Source: Vicia villosa
Taxonomy: Eukaryota; Streptophyta; Magnoliopsida; Fabales; Fabaceae
Length of the DNA stretch: 64,000 nucleotides
Assembly (NCBI RefSeq): GCF_029867415.1
Contig: NW_026705449.1
Coordinates: 124,001 to 188,000 of the forward strand
Direction: 5' to 3'
The notes below the pieces were generated by a model. The model was not told the DNA's origin and did not search any database. It saw only the letters and a list, made by a program, of their open reading frames with translations. Position 1 is the stretch's first letter. Each line of letters opens with the position of its first letter. The position numbers and the translations under genes are program-made. Of the stretch, positions 18,104-31,584 are shown one piece after another.

Positions 18104-21100
18104 TGTCATACCCCAAAATTTGCCCATACTATTTCTCATATGCAAGTTCAAATCAGAACACAATGCTCCCAAACACTTTCTCCTACACAAGGCTCTGAAA
18201 CTATGGTTTGGTTTGTTCAAAAGAAAATCAATGAATCAATGGTGCCTAGGCATCCCATGCCTTCATTTTATTATTTCTATTATTATTTTTTATATTGGGT
18301 TTTTTGTTTATAAAAATTCAATTTAAAAATAAATAATTGGTGAAAATAATCAAAGATTTAATTGGGATTATGCTTCTATTAAAGATTGAGATATTCCTTT
18401 TTGTAAAAGTCAATCAAGTGGAAACATGGGGATCAATTTGAGTAATTTGGAAATATGTGACTATTGGGCCTATCATTTAGATTCTAAGAAGGCCCATGAC
18501 TTTAAGAGAAGTCCCTAATTCCACCTTTTATTTTTATGAATTTATTAATATTTATTTGAATTCTATTTCATGTAAAATATTAAATAAATCATAAAAAATA
18601 TGATTATGATAATTGAATTAAAATACAATATTCATTTAATTTCTTTTAGAAACCAAATCAGATTTTTTAGGACAGGAAATCGTGTGGATGATTGGTGGCT
18701 TGATTGACATGATTGAAACCAAAATAGAAGTTTATTATACCTCTTCCAAAAATCAAATCTTGATCCAAATCACAGAGATTGAAGTTATAATACCTGACCT
18801 AATGTAATGTTGTATATATACGCAGCAATTCTATGCTTAGGGGGGTTCCTTTTTTTCGGCAGCTTCAAAGCCTTGTTCTCAAAGTAAGAACCCGTGAATC
18901 TAAAAGCACTTGCAGGCAAAGATTCAAGCCATATTAAGCCAAACTGAGCATCCCAATCGATTCAGTGGAGCATTCTGAACGTGAACCAATCTTCCTCATT
19001 AACAAAAAACGCACAGCAACGCATCTCCATAGCCACGGGTTTTCGGACCTTCAATTGGGAATACTGGATACACACAAAATTGGCCGAAACCCATGGTGCT
19101 ATTGGAATCGGGACGTATCAAATAGTTAGTCGGGAATATTGTTTTGTGTTGGTTGTCTGATTGTTGCAGGTTCCAGGGAGGAAGCTTCCATGGCTATGTC
19201 TCCGATTCCGACGAAGAAGAAGAACAGGCGCTGAATTTCGTTTTTAATTTTTTTTTATTTTGCGCTATGTTTCTGATATATATCAATGGAAGGATTTTTG
19301 TTATCACCATACGCATGTAGCACAGATGGTGGAGGCATACGCTAGTGAGCCATGGGTTCTGGGTTCGACTCCTGGTGCTTGTGATTGTTTTTCAACATTT
19401 TCTTTGGTTACCTTCACTCACAGATCCCATGCGCCTAACTCATGCACGCTCACCATGGACCATCGCTTTCCAGCCATAGGATGCTTCGAGATCCACATCC
19501 AACGCACACGATCTTGCAAGTCTACCATGGTCCTTCGAGGCTCGTCCACGCATGATCCAAGCTGAGTTTTCTCTATCTTTTTTTTATTTATTTATTTACT
19601 TTAATTATATTTTGTATTCTTATTTTATTTTAATTTCCACCATAATTATTACCTATAGCTCTTTTACTATTTTTTTTTCTTAATAAATTATTATAACAAA
19701 TTTTAATTATTTATTTTTACCGAAAGTTCGAGTTTTTACCGTTCTGTTCATAATTATTTTATTATCATTTAAAAATTCAATATCATCTTCAAATAAACTT
19801 TTTATCAATTAAATAATTAGGATTATATCCAATAATTATTTAATTGATATTTTGATTCGAACTCTCGATTTTTCTTCTTCTTCGTGACCTTGGTATTATA
19901 ATTAATTAGTTCGATTTTATTTATTCTCTTAACCATGATTAATCTGCGCCCTAACTAGGGTTTACGAGAATTAGTCATACACTAAAAATATTATACTTCT
20001 GTTTTCGGTGTCTTTTCAGGGTTACCAACATGGTTCACTCCGACAACGCGCCCGATCAAGATTCGAAGCTAAGTACCTTATTTATTCTTTTTCTTAAAAT
20101 CTATTTGGTTTCCTTTAAATCTAGGGTTTGTCCCGCCTTCATTTTTCTGCCTTTGCCTTTTCGGGGTTAACCCTGAGGCTTCCCGCTAACCATATCAGAT
20201 CAAATCAAGCTAAGTACTTTGTTTATTTTATTTTAAATACATTATATCCTTATTTTTTAGAATTGACTGTGTTCGCCTTCGAGCCGATAAATGCACTCAC
20301 CCTATTTTGTTTGCCTTTTCCAGGGTTTGTCAAATTGCCAAAGCCACGAGTTTGGTAACCCTAAACCCTAACCTTTTATTTTTCTGTTTAATTATTGCTT
20401 GTGTCAAACCCTATTAAGGGATCCGCTAGTTACAATTTCCCTCCCCCATATTACTGTTTCTTGCCTTCTATTATCTGCGTGGTTAGTAAAATAGGGAGTG
20501 GCAACCATGAATTGAATTTAGAATCGCTAATTTACAAGATAATATAATTGAATATAATCACGTGATTGGTGCACACACGCACGCTTTTGGGTAACCTCTC
20601 TGTTGCCTTGTTGCCTGTTGCCTTGTGTTTTTTTTTTTGCAGAATAAGCCAAGTCCCTCGAATATGAGGATACCTCAGCCATGTTGCCTCGAATATTAAA
20701 GGTCATATGACCCTAAATGATGCTGCCTTCGATACACAAATATGACCTCGACCCTCGGAAGTTGCCTACGGAAAAAGGCTGAGGTATCTTCTGGCTGCCT
20801 ACGAAATGGCTTATTCTGATCCTTGCCTTAGACTACCTGCCCTTCTATGGCATGGGACAGTCTTATGGCAAAGGATGCTTCGATGACCCTTCAACCTCCA
20901 AACGAAAGGCTTCCTGCCCTCTTATGGCAAGGATAGACCCTTTCATTCTGAAAGGCTAAAAAGAGACCTATCATCTGAGTTTAAGGTAATTGCCCCTAAT
21001 TGCCTTGCAATGCTCAAACCTTTTTATTATATTCTTTCTCATAATTTTTCAAAAGGGCAACGCTTATTCACAAGCTAAAGTCCCTATCTCTTTCACCTAC

Positions 21101-21336
21101 ATTTTCTAAACAAACGAGCAAGCAAAGCAATTAAGAGCCCATGGAAAACCATGGATGCAAAGGGTGCCTTACACCTTCCCTTTGCATAAATTACCCCCCG
21201 AACTTAGATTCCTTTAAAAGGTTTTTTTCTGTTTCTTTTAGCCTTTCTGAATTTGTTTGGATAAAATAAAAGTCGGTGGCGACTCATGCTTAACCGCGAC
21301 ATTTTCAAAATATAAAAGTCAGTTCACCGTATTACA
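18104..21336 (+). mobile_element. Ogre/Tat-type solo LTR inside copia gag (3233 bp)
   Basis: Starts TGTCATACCCC and ends CCGTATTACA. It is flanked by a perfect 5-bp target duplication GACTC (18099-18103 and 21337-21341). No PBS, polypurine tract, gag or second LTR is present, so this is what remains after recombination between the two LTRs of a full element. A TATA box (TATATATA, 18813-18820) and a tRNA-like module (19315-19382) lie inside. It is a different family from the LTRs at 10792-16094 and 51278-53350, since sequence similarity is limited to the first bases. Confidence 0.93.
19315..19382 (+). other. tRNA-like module in Ogre-type solo LTR
   Basis: A box TAGCACAGATGG (19318-19329, full match to TRGYNNARNNGG) and B box GGTTCGACTCC (19362-19372), 32 bases apart, in the sense direction of the LTR. 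It is tRNA-sized, but no clean cloverleaf can be claimed by eye. Similar modules occur in the 5.3 kb Ogre LTR on the other strand. Confidence 0.72.
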
Positions 21337-22982
21337 GACTCGAAAGTTACTTTCTTTGTCAAGATGGTGACTTAAGGGATCTTGTGTTGGATGGTTACAC
21401 ACATCCTATAAATGCTCAAGATGTCAAGATTTCTAGACAAGCCATGAGTGATGCTCAAAAGAAAGACTTCAAGAATCATCACAAGTCTAGAACCATATTG
21501 CTAAATGCTATCTCTCATGCTGAGTATGAGAAGATAACAAACAGAGAAACAGCTCATGATATCTTTGAATCCTTAAAGATGACTAATGAGGGTAATGCTC
21601 AAGTAAAGGAGATAAAGGCCTTAGCTCTAATCCAGAAATATGAAGCATTCAAGATGGAGGAAGATGAGAACATTGAAGCAATGTTTTCAAGGTTCCAGAC
21701 TCTGACTGCTGGATTGAGAGTGCTTGATAAATGCTACACCAAAGCTGATCATGTAAAGAAGATCATCAGAAGCTTACTCAGAAGATGGGGACCCATGGTG
21801 ACTGCATTCAAGATTGCTAAGAATCTGAATGAAGTGTCTCTTGAAGAGCTGATCAATGTCCCGAGGAGTCATGAAATTGAGCTAGATGCAAATGAACCTC
21901 AAAAGAAAGGTAAGTCCATTGCATTAAAATCTAATAATAAAAAATGCACTAACGCTTTTCAGGCTGAAGAAGAAGATTTTGAAGAGTCAGAATCAGAAGA
22001 AGAAGAAGATGATGAACTATCTCTGATATCCAGAAGAGTAAATCAACTTTGGAAAAGCAAGCAGAGAAAGTTCAAGAACTTCAAAAGACCTGAAAAGGGA
22101 GAATCTTCTGGACACAAAAGATCTGACAAGAAGAAGGTGACGTGTTATGAATGTAAAGAGCCTGGACATTACAAGAATGAATGTCCAAAGCTTCAGAGGG
22201 AAAAGCCCAAGAAAAAGTTTGAAAAGAAGAAAGGCTTAATGGCTACTTGGGATGACTCAGATTCTTCTGATCAAGAGTCAGACTCTAAAGATGAGCAGGC
22301 AAACATAGCACTGATGGGCACTGTTGATGAAGAATCAGAATCTACATCAGACTCAGATTCTAAAGAGGTATTTTCTGGACTTTCTAGAGATGAGTTAGTT
22401 TCCAGCTTAACTGAACTTTTGGAAATCAAGGCTAAACTTAGTATCAAATACAAAAAGCTGAAAAAGCTCTTTGCATCTGAAACTAAGAAACTTGAAACAG
22501 AAAATTTGGAACTAAAAGAAAAAGTTTTAAAACAATCTAAAGATGTTGAATCATTTTCAAGTTCAGAAAAGTCTATTCCAAATGTGAACAATATTCTTAA
22601 GGAATATGACTTGAGTTTCAGAAAATTTCTATTTAGAGGTATTGGCAGAAGTCAGCTAGCCTCTATGATATATGGTGTAAGTGGAAACAAGAGAATAGGC
22701 ATGGGCTATGAGGGTGAAACCCCATATAAACTTGAACCTGTTGATGAGATTATTATCACATACAAACCTCTGTATGATCAGTTCAAGTTTGGCCATTCTC
22801 ATGATATAAAGCACACATCTAACTCTAAGAGTTTCCACATAACACACACCAAGAAATATGTTGCACACACACCAGAAAATCTTATGATAAATCTTTTGCT
22901 AAACCTCAATTCAATCAGAACTTGAGGAGAACTAACCCAAAAGGACCCAAAAGAATGTGGGTACCTAAGGAAAAGATTATCC

Positions 22983-24254
22983 ATGTTGCAGATCTCCTTC
23001 AAGGCTCAAAAGACAAAGGCAAACATGTCATGGTACCTGGACTCTGGGTGCTCACGACACATGACGGAAAAAAGGTCTATGTTCCATGACCTGGAGCTTA
23101 AATCTGCTGGAGAAGTAAAGTTTGGAGGGAACCAGAAGGGCAAGATCATTGGTTCTAGAACCATATGCATTGGTAACTCTCCCTCTATAACTAATGTACT
23201 TTTAGTAGATGGATTAGCTCATAACTTATTGTCCATAAGTCAATTAAGTGACAATGGTTATGACATAATCTTCAATCAAAAGTCCTGCAAATCTATTAGT
23301 CAGAAGGATGGCTCAATCCTTTTTACAGGAAAGAGAAAGAATAACATTTACAAGATTGATCTTTTAGATCTTAAGAATCAAAAGGTTACTTGCCTTATGT
23401 CTGTTAGTGAAGAGCAGTGGGTCTGGCACAGAAGATTAGGTCATGCTAGTTTGAGAAAGATTTCTCAGATTAACAAACTTAATCTGGTCAGAGGACTCCC
23501 TAGTCTGAAATATAAATTAGATGCTCTTTACGAAGCATGTCAGAAAGGGAAGTTTTCAAAACCTGCATTCAAATCTAAAAATGTTGTCTCTTCCTCTAGG
23601 CCGCTAGAACTTCTGCACATTGATCTTTTTGGCCCAGTCAAAACAGCATCAATCAGAGGGAAGAAATATGGATTAGTCATCATAGACGACTATAGCAGAT
23701 GGACGTGGGTAAAGTTCTTGAAACACAAGGATGAGTCTCATACTGTGTTCTTTGACTTCTGCACTCAGATTCAATCTGAGAAGGAATAAAAAATCATAAA
23801 GGTCAAAAGTGATCATGGTGGCGAATTTGAGAACAGATTCTTTGAAATTTATTTCAAAGAAAATGGTATTGCCCATGATTTCTCTTGTCCTAGAACTCCA
23901 CAGAAAAATGGAGTTGTAGAATGAAAGAATAGGACTCTACAAGAAATGGCCAGAACCATGATCAATGAAACCAATATGGCTAAGCATTTCTAGGCAGAAG
24001 CAATTAACACAACGTGTTATATTCAGAATAGAATCTCTATAAGACCTATTCTAAATAAGACTCCTTATGAATTGTGGAAGAACAGAAAGCCCAACATTTC
24101 TTATTTCCATCCATTTGGATGTGTATGCTATATTCTGAATACTAAAGATCATCTGAATAAGTTTGATTCTAAAGCTCAGAAGTGTTTTCTACTTGGATAT
24201 TCTGAACGCTCAAAAGGCTACAGAGTATACAATACTGAAACTCTGGTAGTTTAA
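22983..24254 (+). pseudogene. pol: Copia protease and integrase, multiple stops
   Basis: The protease motif WYLDSGCSRHMT lies at about 23028-23063 with an intact catalytic Asp. The integrase zinc-binding region follows (WHRRLGHAS), where the first Cys of the CxxC pair is replaced by Tyr (LYEACQKGK). The integrase core reads LLHIDLFGPV, then D in SDHGGEF. In-frame stops occur at 23787-23789, about 23922, about 23991 and 24252-24254. The product would be inactive. It should follow gag in one polyprotein but is out of frame with it. Confidence 0.88.
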
Positions 24255-24348
24255 GAATCAATCAATATCAGATTTGATGATAAGCTTGGCAATGAAAAGC
24301 CAAAGAAGTTTGAAAATTTTGCAGATATAGATATATCTATCTCAGATC

Positions 24349-24903
24349 ATGAAGAACCTAAAGGAAAGAATGATGCAGAAAAACAAGTTACAGCATTGTA
24401 ATGATGTTTGGATAATTACCATGCAAGAAGAGCTTAATCAGTTTACAAGGAATGATGTTTGGGATCTGGTTCCAAGACCAAAAGGATTTAACATCATTGG
24501 AACTAAGTGGGTCTTCAGAAATAAGCTAAGTGAGAAAGGTGAAGTCGTCATAAACAAAGCCAGACTGGTTGCTCAGGGCTATAGTCAGCAAGAAGGCATT
24601 GACTATACAGAAACCTTTGCACCAGTGGCCAGATTAGAATCTATTCGTCTATTAATTTCATTTGCCACTCAGAATAACAATTTTGATGCTTCTTCTGCTG
24701 GTCCTTCTATTCTGCTGAACACGTTGAAGGAACTCCAACAGAATCAAGCTACTTTGGCTAGTCGTCTGGAGAAGCAAGATGACAAAAATGCTAAGATCAG
24801 AACTTGGATGAAGACTCAAGAGGAAACCACCAAGAAGCAAGCTGCTGACACTTCTGAGATTAAGAACCTTCTGGCCGCCTTAGCCCCTAGGTTTACCCAG
24901 TAG
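24349..24903 (+). pseudogene. Reverse transcriptase fragment fused to env-like coiled-coil tail
   Basis: Residues from about 20 carry the start of copia reverse transcriptase ([47 protein letters not shown]). After about 24680 it changes to an unrelated Gln/Lys/Glu-rich coiled coil ending at TAG 24901-24903. The catalytic RT motifs, RNase H and the beginning of the third ORF are missing. SIRE-type elements carry an env-like ORF downstream of pol, so the tail is probably its C-terminus brought in frame by a deletion. The origin of the tail is inference. Confidence 0.75.
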
Positions 24904-25713
24904 TAATTTGTCTTATGTCTTAGTTAGTTTTCTTTGTTTCTGCATCTGCTTGTTTGCATATGCTTCTGTATTATCTTATCTTCTGATTAATCAATGAAAT
25001 ATCTTTTTCTTTCTTCACTATGTGTGTCTTTCATCTGAATCTTTTTTGCTTTTTGATGTTATGACAAAAAAGGGGGAGAAATGTGATAATTGAATTGATT
25101 TATAATATCAGTTGCTGGGCTTAAGTATCAACATTCCTAACAATTATTTGCAAGTTTCTGTCTTTGATAGTTTTTGCAGGAATGAGATATTCTGGACAAG
25201 CTCAATATGAGAAGCAAATACATAGGGAAAAGCAATTCTAAAGCTCTTAAAGATTTGATGCAAGCTTAGTGCTCTGAAGCTTCAAGTCCAGAAGCAAGAA
25301 ATGTTGTGATCAAACCTAGAAGCTCTAATACAAGAAGTCTCAAAGTTCTGCTGGATCAGATACATAGAAGACTGAAGACATAAGAGCTCTAATACAAGTG
25401 ATCACAAATAGAAATTCAAAGCTCTGAAGCTGTCCAATGGAAGCTCTAAAGAGAAGCTATGAATGTTCTGAAGTTCTAAGCTCAGCGTGAAAGTCTCAAC
25501 TAAAATGGAAAAATACTCAGGGAAGTCTTTTATTTATAAATTCTTCTAGTATTAATTTTAGGGGGAGATTGTTAATCTCAGGGGGAGACATATTCACACA
25601 CTCTGATTATATGCTTATGCTATATCTATGAAATTGTCTTTGTTCATTTGATATTCTGGATACAAATTCATATCAATTATATATGTTTTTGTCATCATCA
25701 AAAAGGGGGAGAT
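24904..25713 (+). other. Copia 3' noncoding region with repeated polypurine tracts
   Basis: No ORF. It contains AAAAAAGGGGGAGAAATG at 25065-25083, GGGGGAGATTG at 25561 and GGGGGAGACA near 25581, before the true polypurine tract AAAAAGGGGGAGAT (25700-25713) that abuts the 3' LTR. Confidence 0.75.
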
Positions 25714-26799
25714 TGTCAGAACAAGAAATGTTCTGATCAATTTTCTTAGTTTTGATGATAACATTATGTATGAATTTTGTATAAGATAATGTGGTACTCT
25801 AATCCTTTACATTTTCCATTTCAGGAAATATTTAAAGAGTATGCACAAATGAGCGCTCAGAAGCACTGACTCAGAAAGTTTTGGATGGCTTCATCACAAC
25901 ATGTTGTGGCAAGACATCAGAAGATGGCCATGCAGAATCAAAACATGATTTGGAAAGCATCAGAAGATTGGAAGTCAGAAGAACAAGCTCTGAAGTTCTG
26001 ATGGTATCACGCTCAAAGCTCTTCAAAGTCAGAAGACAGAAGATACTCTGCACCAAAGTTGATGGCTCTGATATTCAAACGTTGTTATCTACAAATCTGA
26101 GTACAGAAGAAAGTACAAGATGAAAGGCTGTAACGTCAAATCTTTGACTGACAAAAGGAACGTTAGAAGCTACAAAAGGCAAAGTCAGTAAAAGCAGCAA
26201 AAGCAAGGCTCGAGGTAGTAGACAAAAGTGTGAAACATTAAATGCAGCGTTGTACAATTCACACAAAGCATTAAATGCATTCCAACAGTCATTTCCTCTC
26301 AAGCGCCTATATATATATATATAAGTTCTGATCAGAAGCTGAACACAACACTTGCGCAAAACTTACATAAACACTGTCAAATTCAAAAGCTAAATAACTT
26401 CATCTTCAACCTCACAGACTCTTTGTAATATTTAGTGAGTGTTAAGAATAGAAATTAAGAGAAATATCACAGTTGTGATTACAACTTTATTATAAGCATT
26501 CAAACTCTTGTAAACTTTATTTTACATTGATTGTAAAAGATTTCCTAGAGTGATCAAGTTGTGATCAGGATACTCTAGAAGACTTAAGTGTTTCTAAGTG
26601 GATAACCATTGTAATCAGTTGGATTAGTGGATTAAATCCTCAGTTGAGGTAAATCACCTTGTCAGGGGTGGACTGGAGTAGTTTGCTTAACAACGAACCA
26701 GGATAAAAATAATTGTGTTCATTATTTTTATCTTCCAAGTTTTTGAAGTTACACTTATTCAATCCCCCCCCCCCTTTCTAAGTGTTTTTCACTCCTTCA
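25714..26799 (+). repeat. 3' LTR of SIRE-type copia (1086 bp)
   Basis: Starts TGTCAGAACAAGAAATG and ends ACTCCTTCA. The TATA region (near 26305) has expanded to a longer TA run than in the 5' LTR, and an 11-bp duplication near 26555 is present only here. It is flanked by ATGGT, matching AGGGT at the 5' side except for one base. Confidence 0.9.
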
Positions 26800-26804
26800 A
26801 TGGT

Positions 26805-27004
26805 GACTCTTCAGAGTCTGATCTTTAGAATCTGCATCTTTAACCTTCTCTTTAAGTGTTCAGTGTAGTATCAAAACAGACTCCACAATATATTAATCTT
26901 TGTACTGCACACTTGAACACACATTAGTCTACCCAATTGTTCTTTAAATACTTTGTTATCATCAAAACCCAAGGGATATTATACAAACCAATTTTGTTCC
27001 AACA
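26805..27004 (-). repeat. Copia (SIRE-like) LTR, 5' portion of the split copy
   Basis: The minus strand from 27004 begins TGTTGGAACAAAATTGG and continues into TTTTGATGATAACAAAG, the typical start of SIRE-type LTRs. It is the other side of the LTR interrupted at 16824/16825. No internal region of this element is seen to the right, so it may be a solo LTR. Confidence 0.75.
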
Positions 27005-27424
27005 ATAACAACAACACCAATTTCATAATATTTCTAACTTGATTCAAAATGAAAAACCAATATGGACAAAGAAATGATTGAAAATAAACCACAAACATGT
27101 CAAAGAAATAAGACATGAAAGCAAGTGCAAATAGCAAAACATCGATTCAAATGCATGATACAAAATATACTATGATGAATAACGCAGACTATCGAGTTGA
27201 TATGAAAGGAAAAACGAAAGCGTAAACCTGGTACGTTGTCTTTTATACTCTGTTTATTCGACTTCCTTTGAAGTTAATGGACCAAAATGAACTCCGAGGT
27301 TAACTTACGGGACTAAAAAGAGTATTTTGCCTTTTATAAATTATTAATTTATTATCAGTTTTTGACAATTATCCCATTATTAGTAACCAACTCACGATTA
27401 TTATTTTTTAATAATCTTATTATA
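27005..27424. other. Unclassified AT-rich sequence
   Basis: About 420 bp between the copia LTR and the MITE. No ORF, tRNA or repeat was recognised. It could be original low-copy DNA. Confidence 0.4.
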
Positions 27425-27694
27425 TACTCCCTCCATTTCTTTTTAATTGTCGTTTTAGATGAATTTTTTGTTTTTATTTAAGTGTCATTTTTATAATTTA
27501 GTATTATAATTTGTCAATTATACCCTTACTTTCTCAATAAATTCCTTAATTAGTCATTAAAAAAAGAGAGTAATTATTGAAGTTATTTAGAAAAAGAAAA
27601 TAAACGAGGATATGGAAAAAATAACTCTAATAATCAACTATCTTGGTTGAAGAGCTTTATGCTAAAATGACACTTAAAAAAAATTGAGGGAGTA
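27425..27694. mobile_element. Stowaway-like MITE (270 bp)
   Basis: Left end TACTCCCTCCATTTC and right end GAGGGAGTA form an imperfect terminal inverted repeat of about 35 bp (both ends continue into a (T)n, GTC/GTCATTTTAG motif). TA at both ends fits the TA target duplication of Stowaway elements, and CTCCCTCC is their usual terminus. There is no coding capacity, as expected for a non-autonomous Tc1/mariner derivative. Confidence 0.75.
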
Positions 27695-27715
27695 TTAAAG
27701 TTTGTAACTTTCCTT

Positions 27716-27936
<221 letters not shown>

Positions 27937-28242
27937 CTTGACTATAACTTTCCTAAAATATTTGTCAAAAAAGATTTGTAATTTCCACATTATTTTTTTT
28001 CCAATTATTCATTAATAATAATTAAATAATTAATTAAAAATATATAATTTAGGTGTGACAAGAAATTGTGTAGATTTTTACCTTCATCTTTTAAATTATT
28101 GTGTTATTCCTTAAAATAAACACTTTATGCAAATATTTTTTATTTAATTAAGCTTTTTATTTAAGTTTTTTTAGACATTGTAATTAATTGATTAGCATAA
28201 AGCTCTTCAATTATAATAACCAAGTGTTCTCACTTGAGTCGT

Positions 28243-29160
<918 letters not shown>

Positions 29161-29220
29161 CTGATTACATATAAAACGGGGCTAACCCGCCAACAAAAAG
29201 AAATTGCAGACCAATTAGAA

Positions 29221-30406
29221 TTACGAAAGAAATAACAAAGGATCTTTGTTAAATTCGTAAAAGCTACAAATGGGATGAGTAATTTCTCCTATAAAAGACC
29301 ATTTCCACATAAAAGATTTGATGTTCCAAACCGTGTCATTCACATTCCAAACTTCATTGCGAAAACAAATCTCATTCCTACTTAACCAAATAATCCACAC
29401 TATCGCTAACCATACCGCACCTAATTTACCTTCTTTCACTCTCTTTTTTTTACAAAAAGAATACTAATCCATGAAACACGATAAACACTCTTCTTCCAAA
29501 TGCCCCCAAGGCTTTCCGATCCAAATAAAAACCTCCTTCCACACCACTTCCAACGCCTTGCACCTCAAAAAAGAGTGATCCCGATTTTCCGGATCAATAC
29601 CGCAAAAACCACACTTCATGTTGTCGACAAACAACGCTATACCTCTAACTAAAAGTAAATCCTTTAATGGAAGTCTATTCACAAAAAGTCTCCATCCAAA
29701 AGCTTTGATTTTGAAAGGAACTTCCAACTTCCAAATTAAAGATAACGCAACGTTGTTCTTCATAAAAGGCCCGAACGGAATGCGCTTACCGACATAATGC
29801 CTATAACAAGAAGCCACGGAAAATACACCATCCGCCGAAAAATTCCAACTAATAACATCCTTCCCCATTATGCTTGGACCGCCCCCACTAGCGAATTCCA
29901 GAAAGAATCGAAATTCGACCTTATGGATGTGTTTGAAAAATGGGGCTCCAATATACCAAAATTCCCCCATTTCCAAATACCATTTTCCCATCCTCCCATT
30001 CCCGCCACCGACACTTTTTTCAAAAAGAGGAAAAGTATAAATCCAGAAATTCATCTTTCAAACTCGTGGCGTTCCTTCACTTCGCCTCCCAAAAGGGAGT
30101 AGAGAACCCATTACCCATCTTAAAACAACAATGAGCCACCATGGGATCATCTCCCCACCTCTCACCAATAGCGGTCAAATCTTTCCACAAAAAAGAAGGA
30201 GAAGAGGAAGAAGAAGAAGAAGGAAGAGAAGAATTAGGATGAGAAGAGAGTGAAGAAAACATACCTCCGCATAAGCTCTTCATGGCAACATCTCCATAAC
30301 AGGCCTTCAACAAGTTGTACCAAAGAGAATCCTCACCCTTTAGAATTCTCCACCTCCATTTGTTAAGAAGAGCCAAATTAAAATCCGAAATATTTTTTAT
30401 GCCGAG
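29221..30406 (-). pseudogene. LINE ORF2 C-terminus (zf-RVT domain), frameshifted
   Basis: Minus-strand frames 30376-30077, 30054-29464 and 29439-29221 together read as the C-terminal region of plant L1 ORF2. They include LNKWRWRILKGEDSLWYNLL, LIWKLEVPFKIKAFGWRL, the zinc-binding CGFCGIDPENRDHSFLRC (zf-RVT), and the terminal WLAIVWIIWLSRNEICF. At least two frameshifts or stops separate them. A poly-Ser/Glu low-complexity run interrupts the first segment. The piece lies directly left of the Athila B insertion and continues the reverse transcriptase at 41951. Confidence 0.85.
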
Positions 30407-30411
30407 CCCAC
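30407..30411. other. Target site duplication CCCAC (left) of Athila B
   Basis: CCCAC immediately precedes the 5' LTR and is repeated exactly at 41946-41950 after the 3' LTR. Five bases is the standard Ty3/gypsy duplication length. Confidence 0.95.
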
Positions 30412-31581
30412 TGTTAGGAGTAAATTAATGGTAAATTCATGTGTTAATATAAGTGATTTCTTCTCTAAACTAATGCAAATTGTGATAAATCCATAGGTTT
30501 TTATTAAGAATTGAATTGAAAAGGTTCAGTTCATGTGTAAAGCAAATCGAATCACTTGTGGGTATTATTGATGCAGGTTTAGAGTTGAACTGGAGCTTTA
30601 GGAAAACATGAAGAGGAAAGAAAGCTGGAAGTCTCAAAGGCAAAGCAAAAAAGATGAAGTTTGACAAGGGCGCGCCGCGGGAGTTCTAGCCAGCGCCGCG
30701 CCAAAGTCTCTGTTTGTGATCGCGTCGCGCACATCCGTTGCCGCGCCGCGGCCTCGGCGTTAAAAGCCCAAAACTTCTATTTAAAAGCCCTAGCTTCCAA
30801 GAGAAAGAGAACTTTTGTGAAGAGCGAAATTAGGAGAGCAATCTGAAGGTGCAGCCACAATCATCATTTGAAGACCAATTCTCTATCAAGCGAAGACATT
30901 CCTTTGATGAAGATGAATTCTTCCATTAATCTTTGTGTGTTCTTCATGTCTATGGAGAGCTAAACCCCTCTTGTTGAATCTAAGGTAGTAGTTAACCTAT
31001 GAATATACAATACCATTAATTAATTCCTGTGAACAATTATTTGAATTCATTATCAATAATAAATCTTGTTTTTATTCTTAAATTATCGTTGAATCTTTGA
31101 TCGAAAGAAAGGATTTAACTTTTGCCCTAGGTTACTATATTGATTCAATTGCAATTTGCAGAGATGGAATTGTAATTGGGTTTTCATAATTATCGTTCTT
31201 AATTACTATTATCGTTATTGATATTTGGAGAGATCGAATCTCATACCGGTAAAGGTTATCTAATTTGATTTGCAGACATGGAATCTTATTTGAGGATAAG
31301 TGAAGATAATGAGTCAAAAGATTGTTCAATTGTGAATTAATTGATAATTGTATAGGAATAGGTTGATGAACCCTAAGGTTCAACTTATTTCTCTAATCGT
31401 TAACAACAGTTCATTACTCGCTTTTAATTTATTGTCTACTTTTGATATTATTAGAATTATAAAACAAACCAACTCAATTTTCCTAACTCAAAATAAACAA
31501 CTATAGAACGGCAGTGATATTAACCAATCCCTGTGGATACGATATATTACCGAAAATATTTACCCAAAAATACTTTCAACA
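30412..31581 (+). repeat. 5' LTR of Athila B (1170 bp)
   Basis: TGTTAGGAG...TTTCAACA. A GC-rich block of CGCGCCGCGG-type motifs (30668-30760) stands directly upstream of the TATA-like TATTTAAAA (30778-30786). The remainder is AT-rich. Confidence 0.95.
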
Positions 31582-31584
31582 AAT

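Larger units (their letters stand above)
17972..22925 (+). pseudogene. gag: Copia Gag, split by a solo LTR
   Basis: ATG at 17972 (MVETSSSTHT). The coding sequence is interrupted at 18103 by an Ogre-type solo LTR and resumes in register at 21342, so the insertion fell between codons apart from the target duplication. The distal part (21342-22925) includes the UBN2/Gag fold, a canonical CX2CX4HX4C zinc knuckle (CYECKEPGHYKNEC, about 22143-22184), an acidic Ser/Asp/Glu stretch and a coiled coil. A frameshift leads to TGA at 22923-22925 before the protease. The minus-strand copy at 47202-49139 has the same organisation without the insertion. Confidence 0.9.
16825..26799 (+). mobile_element. SIRE/Maximus-type Ty1-copia element, internally deleted
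   Basis: 5' LTR 16825-17889, initiator-Met-type PBS 17892-17903, gag (interrupted by a solo LTR), protease-integrase with several stops, a reverse transcriptase fragment fused to a coiled-coil tail, polypurine tract and 3' LTR 25714-26799. Target duplication is AGGGT (16820-16824) versus ATGGT (26800-26804), one mismatch. The LTRs differ by many small changes and an 11-bp insertion in the 3' LTR, so this is an older insertion than Athila B. Host sequence is another copia LTR in the opposite orientation. Confidence 0.9.

Noticed and set aside
19260..19565. 101-codon frame in the solo LTR
   Set aside because: It reads through the tRNA-like module and has no other support.
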